From the NCBI GenBank assembly GCA_002389665.1, contig DGNO01000006.1:156525-220524 (forward strand): a DNA stretch of 64,000 nt, written 5' to 3'. The stretch is from Rhodobiaceae bacterium UBA4490 (GTDB lineage: Bacteria > Pseudomonadota > Alphaproteobacteria > Parvibaculales > Parvibaculaceae). Shown here piece by piece: positions 53,908 to 61,869 of the stretch. How positions within the stretch are numbered: position 1 is the first letter of the stretch; every line of letters begins with the position of its first letter. A model generated the notes under the pieces. It ran no database searches and was not told the origin of the DNA. It saw only the letters and a program-made list of their open reading frames with translations. The position numbers and the translations under genes were made by a program.

Positions 53908-54312
53908 ATGCCGCCGCCTTTCAAACCCTTGCGTCTCGATCATGTCGTGCTGCGTGTGCGCGACATGGAAAAGACGCTGACTTTCTACCGCGATGTGATC
54001 GGCGCCGAGCTTGAGCGCGAAATCCCGGAAATCGGGATGAAGCAATTGCGCGCCGGCGCCTCGATCATCGACCTCGTTCCCGCCGCAGCGGGCGCGGAAG
54101 CGGTGCCGGAAAGCGCGCAGAACATGGACCATCTCTGCCTGCGCATCGAGCCTTGGAGCGAAAGCGTGCTCGCCGCGCATTTTTCCCATTTCGGCGTGCC
54201 GGTGGAAGGCGAAGGCATCCGCTACGGCGCGGAAGGCAACGGCCCCTCGATCTATGTCCGCGACCCGGAAGGCAATGTCGTCGAGCTGAAAGGCCCGCCG
54301 CTGGAGCCTTAA
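53908..54312 (+). CDS. VOC-family (glyoxalase/dioxygenase-fold) protein
   Basis: 134 residues, two beta-alpha-beta-beta-beta modules. LRLDHVVLRVRDMEKTLTFYRD gives a metal-ligand His11 and NMDHLCLRIEP a second His, with NVVELKGPP a Glu near the end, so the metal site looks complete. The substrate is unknown; lactoylglutathione lyase-like activity would fit beside gshB but is only a guess. AAAGGAGG precedes ATG 53908. Confidence 0.84.
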   Translation: MPPPFKPLRLDHVVLRVRDMEKTLTFYRDVIGAELEREIPEIGMKQLRAGASIIDLVPAAAGAEAVPESAQNMDHLCLRIEPWSESVLAAHFSHFGVPVEGEGIRYGAEGNGPSIYVRDPEGNVVELKGPPLEP

Positions 54313-54340
54313 GCAGCGCGGGACCCGGCCTCGCCCGATG

Positions 54341-54364
54341 CGTGTGCACGGCCCGCTGCACACG
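54341..54364. repeat. Perfect 8-bp inverted repeat upstream of comM
   Basis: CGTGTGCA (54341-54348), 8-nt spacer, TGCACACG (54357-54364), six bases before an SOS-type box. It could be the end hairpin of the VOC transcript or an operator; no T-run follows. Confidence 0.55.
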
Positions 54365-54369
54365 TCTAT

Positions 54370-54384
54370 GTTCCCAAAATGTTC
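54370..54384 (+). promoter_or_regulatory. LexA (SOS) box of alphaproteobacterial type
   Basis: GTTC (54370-54373), N7, GTTC (54381-54384): an exact match to the direct-repeat LexA motif of alphaproteobacteria. It lies 87-101 nt before the comM start. Confidence 0.65.
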
Positions 54385-54470
54385 TTGTTTGGCGCGACCC
54401 GCTTCGCTAGCCTTGGCGAAATGGGGAATTTGCCAAGCGCGCGTTTGGGGCGCGCGGGAGCGGAGCAGCC

Positions 54471-56060
54471 ATGGTCGCGCATGTGGAAACGGTGGCCTTT
54501 TGGGGGCTGGACGCAAGGCCGGTCGATGTGCAGGTGCAGATGGGCCCGGGCCTGCCCGCCTTCACGATTGTCGGCCTGCCGGATAAGGCGGTGGGCGAAA
54601 GCCGCGAGCGGGTGCGCGCCGCCCTTGCCGCGCTCGGCCTCGGCCTGCCGCCCAAACGCATCATCGTCAATCTCGCCCCGGCGGACCTGCCGAAAGAAGG
54701 CTCGCATTTCGACCTGCCCATCGCGCTCGGCCTTCTGGCGGCGATGGATGTGATCGGCGCCGAAGATCTTTCCCGCTTCGTGGCGATCGGGGAGCTGGCG
54801 CTTGACGGCGCGCTGACCCCGGTGACGGGGGCGCTGCCCGCCGCTGTTGCCGCCAACGGAAGGGGCAAGGGCCTGATCTGCCCCCATGGCTGCGGCTCGG
54901 AAGCGGCCTGGGCTGGTTTCGGGTCCGAAACGGCAGGCGTGCTTGCGCCCAAAAACCTCATCCAGCTCATCAATCACTTTAAGGGCAGCCAGTCCCTTTC
55001 CGAGCCCGTGCCGTTAAAGGCGGAAGACGCGGCAGGCCCCCTTCCCGACATGAAGGACATCAAGGGCCAGGAAAGCGCCAAGCGGGCTCTGGAAGTGGCG
55101 GCGGCCGGCGGGCACAACATGCTGATGGTCGGCCCGCCTGGCTCCGGCAAATCCATGCTTGCCGCGCGCCTGCCCGGCATTCTGCCCCCGCTCGGCGCCC
55201 GTGAGATGCTGGACACCTCCATGATCGCCTCGATGGCGGGCCAGCTTGCAGGCGGGCGCCTGACGCGGCGGCGCCCTTACCGCGCGCCCCACCATTCCGC
55301 CTCCATGGCCGCCCTTATCGGCGGCGGGCACCGGGCAAAGCCGGGCGAGGTTTCGCTTGCCCATGGGGGCGTGCTCTTTCTCGATGAGCTGCCCGAGTTT
55401 TCCCGCCAGGTGCTCGATTCGCTCCGCCAGCCCATCGAGACGGGCGAGGCCGTCGTCGCCCGCGCCAATGCCCATATCACCTATCCGGCGCGGTTCCAGC
55501 TCATCGCGGCGATGAACCCCTGCCGCTGCGGCCATGCCGGCGATATGAGCCAGGCCTGCGCAAGGGTGCCGCGCTGCGTGGGCGACTATCAGGCCAAACT
55601 TTCCGGCCCGCTGATGGACCGGATCGACATTCATGTGGATGTGCCCGCCGTCTCTGCCGCCGATCTCGCCCTGCCGCCGCCTGCCGAAAGCTCTGCCGAT
55701 ATTGCCGCGCGCATTGCTCTTGCCCGGCAAATCCAGGCAGAGCGCTACGGCGATGTGACTGCTAGTCACAAAACCGGTGAGGACGAAGCGCGCACGCTCC
55801 TTCAGGCAGGCACGTTCCTCAATGCCCAGGCCGAGGGCGAGCTTCTGGAAAAAGTGGCAAGCCCCGATGACGCCGGCCGGGCGCTTTTGGGCGAGGCGGC
55901 GGAAGCCATGAAACTCACCGCCCGCGGCTATCACCGCGTGCTGCGCGTCGCCCGCACCCTTGCCGATCTCGAAGGCGCTCCCTCCGTCGGCCGCCTCCAT
56001 ATCGCCGAGGCGCTTTCCTACCGCCAGCTTGCCGCAGGAAGGCTGGGGGCCGCCGCCTGA
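54471..56060 (+). CDS. comM: ComM/YifB-family AAA+ ATPase (Mg-chelatase-like)
   Basis: 529 residues. The N-terminal Lon-protease-like fold (RPVDVQVQMGPGLPAFTIVGL, residues 15-35) precedes the AAA+ domain with Walker A GPPGSGKSMLA near residue 223, Walker B VLFLDELPEF near residue 303 and the MNPCRCGHAG zinc-like loop. ComM is a hexameric branch-migration helicase that helps recombine DNA during natural transformation and repair. The start ATG has GGAGC upstream. An SOS box in its promoter fits a recombination role. Confidence 0.95.
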   Translation: MVAHVETVAFWGLDARPVDVQVQMGPGLPAFTIVGLPDKAVGESRERVRAALAALGLGLPPKRIIVNLAPADLPKEGSHFDLPIALGLLAAMDVIGAEDLSRFVAIGELALDGALTPVTGALPAAVAANGRGKGLICPHGCGSEAAWAGFGSETAGVLAPKNLIQLINHFKGSQSLSEPVPLKAEDAAGPLPDMKDIKGQESAKRALEVAAAGGHNMLMVGPPGSGKSMLAARLPGILPPLGAREMLDTSMIASMAGQLAGGRLTRRRPYRAPHHSASMAALIGGGHRAKPGEVSLAHGGVLFLDELPEFSRQVLDSLRQPIETGEAVVARANAHITYPARFQLIAAMNPCRCGHAGDMSQACARVPRCVGDYQAKLSGPLMDRIDIHVDVPAVSAADLALPPPAESSADIAARIALARQIQAERYGDVTASHKTGEDEARTLLQAGTFLNAQAEGELLEKVASPDDAGRALLGEAAEAMKLTARGYHRVLRVARTLADLEGAPSVGRLHIAEALSYRQLAAGRLGAAA

Positions 56061-56233
56061 CAGGCCGGAAGAGGCCAAAACCCGCACAATCCGGGGCATT
56101 TTAAGCCCTTTGTAACTTCTCCGGGCGAGGCTGGAGGGGCCGCTGAAGAGCCGGGCGCGCGGCGCCGCGGCTCTAGGCGGCGTGGCAGACCCTGCTTGAG
56201 CTATAGGCGGGGGCGTAAAGGGGAACGCAGTTC

Positions 56234-58315
56234 ATGATGGGCGCGGATATGCTGCTCGGCCTGATGGCTGGCACCGGGATGATCGGGGCGGGGGCGGCCT
56301 CGGTTTTCGGTCTGCTTTATCTGCAGGAACGCCGCAAGGCGGCGCGCCAGCGCGCGGCTTTCGAGGCGCGCTTCGAAACATTGTCCGACCGCAATTGGGA
56401 ACTGAAAGAAAGCGAAGAGCGCTACCGCACGCTGATCGATGCGCAGGGCGATGTGATTTTCAGAAAAGACCTGCGCGGCTTTACCACCTACGCCAATGAA
56501 GTGTTTTGCCAGACCTTCGGCGTGCCGCGCGATGAGGTGATCGGCTCGGTCTTTATTCCCGATGTGCCCGAAGGTGAAATCCCCGCCTATTTCGGTGACT
56601 TCGCAGGGCTGGCTTTGCCGCCTTACCGGGTGCGCTATGACCAGCATGTCGTCACCACGCGGGGGCCGCGCTGGTTTGCCTGGGAAGAGTTCGCCATCCG
56701 CGATGAAGACGGGCGGCTTGCGGAAATTCAGACCATGGGCCGGGACATTACCGACCGCAAACTCGTCGAGCAGCAGCTTGGCGAGGCGCTGGAAGAGGCC
56801 CAGCGCGCCAACAAGGCCAAGAGCCTTTTCCTGGCGACCATGAGCCATGAAATCCGTACACCGATGAATGCGGTGCTCGGCATGACGCAGCTTCTGCTCG
56901 ACACCGAGCTTGTGCCCGCGCAGCGCTCCTATGCCGAGGCGGTGCGCGATTCCGGCCGCTCGCTGCTCGCCATCATCAATGACATTCTCGATTATTCGAA
57001 AATCGAGGCGGGCAAGATCCATCTCGATAACGAGCCCTTCAGCCCGCATGAATTCATCGAAAGCGTGACCGAGCTTCTGGCCGCCCGCGCTTTTGAAAAA
57101 GACATCGACATTGCTTCCATCGTCGATCCGGATGTGCCGCGCATTCTCAAGGGCGATGAAATCCGCCTGCGCCAGATCATCATGAACCTGGCCGGTAACG
57201 CGGTGAAGTTCACGGAAAAAGGCGGCGTGCTCATTCATGTGTCCCTGGCGGACGATATGCCGGCGGCGACCGGGCGCGCGCGGCTGAGAGTCCTCATTGA
57301 GGACACAGGCATCGGCATGAACGAGGAGGATGCCGCACGCATCTTCGATGAATTCTCGCAGGCCGATTCCAGCCTTGCCCGCCGCTTTGAAGGCACGGGA
57401 CTTGGCCTTGCCATTTCCAAACGCCTTGTCGAGGTGATGGGCGGCGAGATTTCGGTCGTAAGTGAAAAGGGCGTGGGCTCGACTTTTGCCTTTACGATCG
57501 AATGCGATGTGGAAGAGGCAGCGCTGCCTTCGGCCCGCGATCTTGACGGGCGGCGCGCGCTTGTCGCCGTTTCCTCACCCATGACCGCGCGCGCCTTGCA
57601 GCATCTTCTGGAAAATATGGGCGCTCAAGTCGCCCAGGGCTTTGCCGCCATGGAAGACGGCCCCGCCGACATTGCCTTCATTTGCGAGCGCAATGCCGAG
57701 GCGCGGCGCGAAGAGATCACCAGACTTCTGGAAGAAGCGGGTACGCGTACGCTCGTCATCGTGGCGCCGGGCACGGCCGCGCCTGAAGCGTTCGACGGCT
57801 ATCTCGTGCGCCCGGTGCGCCATTCCTCCTTCAAACGCCGCTTGCTGGCGGGCGAGGTGGAGACGGTGGAAGAAGTGTCCGCCGCCGTGCCTCAGGCCAG
57901 CGCCGAAAAAGGCGAGGGGCTGAGCGTGCTTGTTGCCGAGGATAATGAGCTCAACGCCATTCTCACCCGCACGCTTTTGGAGCGCCAGGGTCACAAGGTC
58001 AGAATGGTGGAGAATGGCGCGGAAGTCGTCGAGGCGCTGAAAGGCGAGCCCGGCGGCTATTTCGATCTCGTGCTGATGGATTTGCACATGCCCGAAGTGG
58101 ACGGCTTCGAGGCAACGAAACGCATCCGCGCGCTGGGGCCGGAATGGTCCGATGTGCCCATCATCGCGCTTACCGCCAATGCGATGGTCGAGGACCGGCA
58201 GGCCTGTCTCGATGCGGGTATGGACGATTATCTTTCCAAACCCGTCATGCCCGAAGAATTGCAGGCCGCGCTCAATCATTGGGCGGGCCGCCGTTCGGCC
58301 TACGCTGCCGCTTAA
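56234..58315 (+). CDS. PAS-containing hybrid sensor histidine kinase
   Basis: 693 residues. One membrane helix at about 10-30, a PAS domain at 55-180 ([19 protein letters not shown]), HisKA with His205 ([17 protein letters not shown]), HATPase at about 305-425 ([28 protein letters not shown]), a degenerate receiver at about 438-540 and a true receiver at about 563-685 with acidic pair E569-D570, phospho-acceptor Asp616 and Lys669 (YLSKP). The degenerate receiver lacks the acidic pocket and acceptor Asp. Signal and output partner are unknown. Its stop overlaps the converging GNAT gene by 4 nt. Confidence 0.93.
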   Translation: MMGADMLLGLMAGTGMIGAGAASVFGLLYLQERRKAARQRAAFEARFETLSDRNWELKESEERYRTLIDAQGDVIFRKDLRGFTTYANEVFCQTFGVPRDEVIGSVFIPDVPEGEIPAYFGDFAGLALPPYRVRYDQHVVTTRGPRWFAWEEFAIRDEDGRLAEIQTMGRDITDRKLVEQQLGEALEEAQRANKAKSLFLATMSHEIRTPMNAVLGMTQLLLDTELVPAQRSYAEAVRDSGRSLLAIINDILDYSKIEAGKIHLDNEPFSPHEFIESVTELLAARAFEKDIDIASIVDPDVPRILKGDEIRLRQIIMNLAGNAVKFTEKGGVLIHVSLADDMPAATGRARLRVLIEDTGIGMNEEDAARIFDEFSQADSSLARRFEGTGLGLAISKRLVEVMGGEISVVSEKGVGSTFAFTIECDVEEAALPSARDLDGRRALVAVSSPMTARALQHLLENMGAQVAQGFAAMEDGPADIAFICERNAEARREEITRLLEEAGTRTLVIVAPGTAAPEAFDGYLVRPVRHSSFKRRLLAGEVETVEEVSAAVPQASAEKGEGLSVLVAEDNELNAILTRTLLERQGHKVRMVENGAEVVEALKGEPGGYFDLVLMDLHMPEVDGFEATKRIRALGPEWSDVPIIALTANAMVEDRQACLDAGMDDYLSKPVMPEELQAALNHWAGRRSAYAAA

Positions 58316-58776
58316 AGGGTGAGGTAAAGCCGCGGCAGCTCGCGCCCCGGAATTGAAGCGGAAGGCGAGGTGGCAAAGACCTCGAACCCCATCTTCTCGT
58401 AAAAGGCGCGCGCATTAGGATCGGCATCGACTTCGAGTCGTGTCATCCCGCGCGTCTTCGCCTCGCGTGTAAGGTCCGCCATCAAGGCGCGCCCGATGCC
58501 CGCGCCCATATGGCCGGGCAGGACGAACATGTCTTCCACTTCCCCTACCCCCGGCGCCTCGCTCGCAACGAGCGAGTAAAATCCGGCAGGCTCCCCCGCC
58601 CGTTCGGCAATGACGATATGCTCGGCTTTGACCCGGCCCGCATCGAAGCTGAGTTCGGCGCGGCATGCCTCCATGAAAGCTGCGTCATAACCCCAATGGG
58701 CTTTGGCGGTGAAGGCGATGGAAGAGAGGGTTTTGCAATCCGCCTCCCCTGCCCGCCTCAAGCAAAGTTCTGCCAT
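58312..58776 (-). CDS. GNAT-family N-acetyltransferase
   Basis: 154 residues. The acetyl-CoA site is FVLPGHMGAGIGRALMADLTREAKTRGM (spread over 83-110), with the Q/R-x2-G-x-G/A pyrophosphate loop in MGAGIGRAL. The C-terminal DADPNARAFYEKMGFEVFATSPS is the typical acceptor-side strand. The N-terminus LRRAGEADCKTLSSIAFTAKAHWGY fits small-molecule acetyltransferases. Substrate unknown. Confidence 0.88.
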   Translation of the reverse strand: MAELCLRRAGEADCKTLSSIAFTAKAHWGYDAAFMEACRAELSFDAGRVKAEHIVIAERAGEPAGFYSLVASEAPGVGEVEDMFVLPGHMGAGIGRALMADLTREAKTRGMTRLEVDADPNARAFYEKMGFEVFATSPSASIPGRELPRLYLTL

Positions 58777-58846
58777 TTTGCCTATGATCTTTCCTCGCGG
58801 TTTTGAAGCCGGGCACGTATGGTAGCCCCGCTTTTGGGGGAAGAAT

Positions 58847-60235
58847 ATGGACGAGCCGCAAAAACCTGCCCGGCCCAGCCGCCTTGCCGCAAACTGGCTG
58901 CGGGCCTGGAGCGTTTATACCGAGCCGCGCGTGCTCGTTATCCTGGTGCTCGGTTTTTCCGCCGGGGTGCCGCTGGCGCTCACCCATTCCACGCTCAATC
59001 TGTGGCTGCGCGAGGCGGGCGTCGATATCGGCACGATCGGCCTCTTCGCGCTGGTCGGCATTCCTTATGTGCTGAAATTCATCTGGGCGCCCGCCGTCGA
59101 TGCGCTGCCCTTCCCGCTTTTGACGCGGTTTTTCGGGCGCCGCCGCGGCTGGCTGCTCGGCTGTCAGCTTCTGCTCGTCCTTGCCATTACGGTCATGGGA
59201 CTGGTGGACCCGGCCGCCGCCCCTGTCGTCATGGCGCTTGCCGCGCTGGGGGTGACGTTCGTTTCGGCAACGCAGGATATCGTCATCGATGCCTTCCGCA
59301 TCGAAAGCCTCGATGAAAATCAATATGCGGCGGGCATGGCGAATTACGTCGCCGCTTACCGTATCGCGCTCCTGGCCTCCGGTGCAGGCACGGTGGAAAT
59401 CGTCTCGGCCTTGCAAGGCGCTGGTGTCTCGCAGGACTGGGTCTGGAGCGCGGGCTATGCAGCCATGGCCGCGCTTATCGCGCTGTGCATGATTGCCGTG
59501 CTGCTTGCGCGCGAGCCGGAAGGCAATGCGGAAGTGCAGGCGCGCCAGGCGCATATGAGCCCGAAGGAGCGCTTTGAAGATGCGGTGATCCGTCCCTTCA
59601 CCGAGTTCGCGCAAAAGCCCGATTGGTTTTCGCTTCTTCTTTTCGTGCTGCTTTTCAAACTCGGTGATGCTTTGGCAGGCACCTTGATGGGGCCTTTTGC
59701 GCTCGACATCGGGTTTGAAAAAGAAACCTATACGCGCATCGCCAATGGGGTGGGCTTTCCCATGGTGCTGGTCGGCGGCTTTCTCGGCGGGGCGATGATG
59801 AAGTTCCTGCCCATGACCCGCAGCCTTTGGATCGCGGGCATCCTGCAGCTTCTCTCCAACCTTGCCTTCGTGGTGCTGGCGCTTGCGGGCGACGATGCGT
59901 TTGTGCTCGCGGGCGCGGTGGCCATCGAGCAGGTGACGGGCGGGCTCGGCACGGTGGTCTTCGTCGCCTTCCTTTCGCATCTTTGTCAGGCCCGCGATGT
60001 AACGGCGACGCAGTTCGCGCTGTTGACGGCGCTGGCGGCGACGGGGCGCACCGTCTTTTCGGCGGGCGCGGGCTACATGGTGGCGCTGAGCGGCTGGGCG
60101 GTCTTCTTCTCGCTCACCGCGCTCGCCGCCCTGCCCGGCCTTCTTTTCCTGGCCTGGCTGCAGCGGCGCGGTGCTATCGAATCGGCCTCGAGGGCAGCAG
60201 AGAGCGGAGAATTAAAAGTAGAATCAGGACCTTAA
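58847..60235 (+). CDS. AmpG-like MFS transporter (muropeptide permease family)
   Basis: 462 residues with about 12 membrane helices. LVLGFSAGVPLALTHSTLNLWLREAGVDIGTIGLF (residues 36-70) and FVSATQDIVIDAFRIESLDENQYAAG near residue 142 are AmpG-type signatures; the DxxxDAxR segment is conserved in the family. AmpG imports anhydro-muropeptides from the periplasm for wall recycling and beta-lactamase signalling. No ampC or ampR is nearby. The C-terminal 25 residues are hydrophilic and variable. GGGGGAAG precedes the ATG. Confidence 0.88.
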   Translation: MDEPQKPARPSRLAANWLRAWSVYTEPRVLVILVLGFSAGVPLALTHSTLNLWLREAGVDIGTIGLFALVGIPYVLKFIWAPAVDALPFPLLTRFFGRRRGWLLGCQLLLVLAITVMGLVDPAAAPVVMALAALGVTFVSATQDIVIDAFRIESLDENQYAAGMANYVAAYRIALLASGAGTVEIVSALQGAGVSQDWVWSAGYAAMAALIALCMIAVLLAREPEGNAEVQARQAHMSPKERFEDAVIRPFTEFAQKPDWFSLLLFVLLFKLGDALAGTLMGPFALDIGFEKETYTRIANGVGFPMVLVGGFLGGAMMKFLPMTRSLWIAGILQLLSNLAFVVLALAGDDAFVLAGAVAIEQVTGGLGTVVFVAFLSHLCQARDVTATQFALLTALAATGRTVFSAGAGYMVALSGWAVFFSLTALAALPGLLFLAWLQRRGAIESASRAAESGELKVESGP

Positions 60236-60236
60236 G

Positions 60237-60256
60237 TGTGACATCACAGGGTCACA
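60237..60256. promoter_or_regulatory. Repeat upstream of the OlsB-type gene (weak Pho box or operator)
   Basis: TGTGAC (60237-60242), 8-nt spacer, GTCACA (60251-60256). Read as direct units 11 bp apart it is GTGACAT-N4-GGGTCAC, with 5 of 7 bases of the PhoB unit in each. It lies 65-84 nt before the start codon. Confidence 0.35.
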
Positions 60257-60320
60257 ATTCGGGTTCAATAAGAGACAGGCTCCTTGCACGCTTAGCCTAG
60301 TTAATGAAAGGATAGTGCAA

Positions 60321-61262
60321 ATGACGGGCAGTCTCACTACGATCACCGCCGAAAGAACAGCCCCTGGAGTTGGTATGGGTTCGGGCATGGCACGGTCAAA
60401 AGAGGCGGTATCTGGGCAGGGCGCGCAGCTATCCCAGACAGACGCAAGCGCAAGCACGGCGACCTTCGGTCGGCGCGGGGCGCTTGAAGTGCGTCTGGCG
60501 CAGACGCCCGAAGAGATCGATGCGGCCCAGGCACTGCGCTATCACGTTTTCTACGAAGAAATGTCTGCGACCCCGGACCCCACGGCGCTGGCGACCCGCC
60601 GCGACATGGACCGGTTCGACGATATTTGCGACCACCTTCTGGTGATCGACCACAAGCTGGCCGAAGGCTGGGAAGGCGACGGCGTGCCCCCGCAAGCGGT
60701 GGTCGGCTGTTACCGCCTGCTGCGCCAGGAGGTGGCGGATGCCCATGGCGGCTTCTATACGGCCGGGGAATATGACATCGAGCCGCTGCTCGCCCGCGCC
60801 CGTAAAGAAGGCCTGCGCTTTTTGGAGCTCGGCCGCTCCTGCGTGCTGCCCGCCTACCGCAACAAGCCGACGGTGGAGCTGCTCTGGCACGGCATTGGCC
60901 ATTACATCGCCATGCATGGGCTTGATGTGATGTTCGGCTGTGCGAGTTTCGAAACGACGGACCCGGACGAGCTCGCCCTGCCCCTCTCCTATCTCTATCA
61001 CGAGTTCCTGACGCCGGATGAGTGGTATGTGCGCGCGCTCGACGATCAGTATGTGGAAATGAACCGCATGACGCGCGAAGAGATCGATCTGCGCGGTGCC
61101 TTGCGCGCCCTGCCGCCCATGATCAAGGGTTATATCCGCGCGGGCTGCTATATTGGCGATGGCGCGGTGGTGGACAGCCAGTTCGGCACCACCGATGTGC
61201 TGATCCTCTTCCCCGTCTCGCGCATCAACGACCGCTATTTCACGAAATTCGCGAACAAGTAA
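60321..61262 (+). CDS. OlsB-type GNAT acyltransferase (ornithine lipid synthesis candidate)
   Basis: 313 residues. After a variable 50-residue N-terminus comes the hemolysin-like/OlsB acyltransferase fold: LEVRLAQTPEEIDAAQALRYHVFYEEM, the MDRFDDICDHLLVID strand, LRFLELGRSCVLPAYR near residue 172 and the C-terminal ALRALPPMIKGYIRAGCYIGDGAVVD segment, which is shared with OlsB and related acyl-ACP-dependent N-acyltransferases. OlsB makes lyso-ornithine lipid, a phosphorus-free membrane lipid. No olsA (the second acyltransferase) is adjacent, so the lipid product is inferred. ATG 60321 has AAAGGA 9 nt before; a GTG at 60315 is possible. Confidence 0.82.
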   Translation: MTGSLTTITAERTAPGVGMGSGMARSKEAVSGQGAQLSQTDASASTATFGRRGALEVRLAQTPEEIDAAQALRYHVFYEEMSATPDPTALATRRDMDRFDDICDHLLVIDHKLAEGWEGDGVPPQAVVGCYRLLRQEVADAHGGFYTAGEYDIEPLLARARKEGLRFLELGRSCVLPAYRNKPTVELLWHGIGHYIAMHGLDVMFGCASFETTDPDELALPLSYLYHEFLTPDEWYVRALDDQYVEMNRMTREEIDLRGALRALPPMIKGYIRAGCYIGDGAVVDSQFGTTDVLILFPVSRINDRYFTKFANK

Positions 61263-61284
61263 TCCACGCGCCATTGCGCAAATG

Positions 61285-61312
61285 AAAAGGCGGCCTCAAG
61301 AGGCCGCCTTTT
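61285..61312. terminator. Bidirectional Rho-independent terminator
   Basis: AAAAGGCGGCCTC (61285-61297) and GAGGCCGCCTTTT (61300-61312) form a perfect stem with T-runs on both strands. It ends the OlsB-type gene and the converging DUF4399 gene. Confidence 0.92.
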
Positions 61313-61335
61313 GCATGTCTGCGCGCCGTCCCGGT

Positions 61336-61770
61336 CTATTCGACCGTGATGGTGATCTGCTCGGAAGCGACGGGCGGGTTATGCGGAATATGGTTCATGT
61401 CGCCCAGCAGCAATTGCAGCGTATGCGTGCCCGGTTCCAGCTCGATTTTCGTTTCCGTCTGGCCGCCGCCGAAATGCACATGGTTCTCGTCGGCGGGAAT
61501 AGAATAATCCAGCGCTTCGCCTTCCAGCATCGGCGTATCGACGAGCAGATGGTGATGGCCGGTATGATCCTTGTCGATCCCGGCAGGCGCAACGCCCATG
61601 CCTTTCAGACCGAATTGTACGGTAACGGGGCTTGAAACCGTCGCGCCGTCTTCCGGCGTAATGAAATAAACTTCCGCCCCTTCGGGTGCCGGTGTTTCAC
61701 CGGCAAGCGCGCCGCCGGCAAGAGCCGGGGCAAGCGCAAGTGCGAGCGTAAAGAAAGATGCAAGCCGCAT
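61336..61770 (-). CDS. Secreted DUF4399 protein
   Basis: 144 residues. A signal peptide (MRLASFFTLALALAPALAGG) is followed by an Ig-like beta domain with VYFITPEDGATVSSPVTVQF, HTGHHHLLVDTP, DENHVHFGGGQTETKIEL and GTHTLQLLLGDMNHIPHNPP. The clustered histidines are typical of DUF4399 and might bind metal. It is probably periplasmic; its function is not known. ATG 61770 has CGGAGG in front and starts the signal peptide. Confidence 0.85.
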   Translation of the reverse strand: MRLASFFTLALALAPALAGGALAGETPAPEGAEVYFITPEDGATVSSPVTVQFGLKGMGVAPAGIDKDHTGHHHLLVDTPMLEGEALDYSIPADENHVHFGGGQTETKIELEPGTHTLQLLLGDMNHIPHNPPVASEQITITVE

Positions 61771-61869
61771 GATGGGCCTCCGCTTGTGATGTGTTGTCAC
61801 GGGTGCGGATACTATGAAGGCGCTGCCAGGCTCTGGCAACGCCTTCACGGGAAATACCGGCAGGAATGT

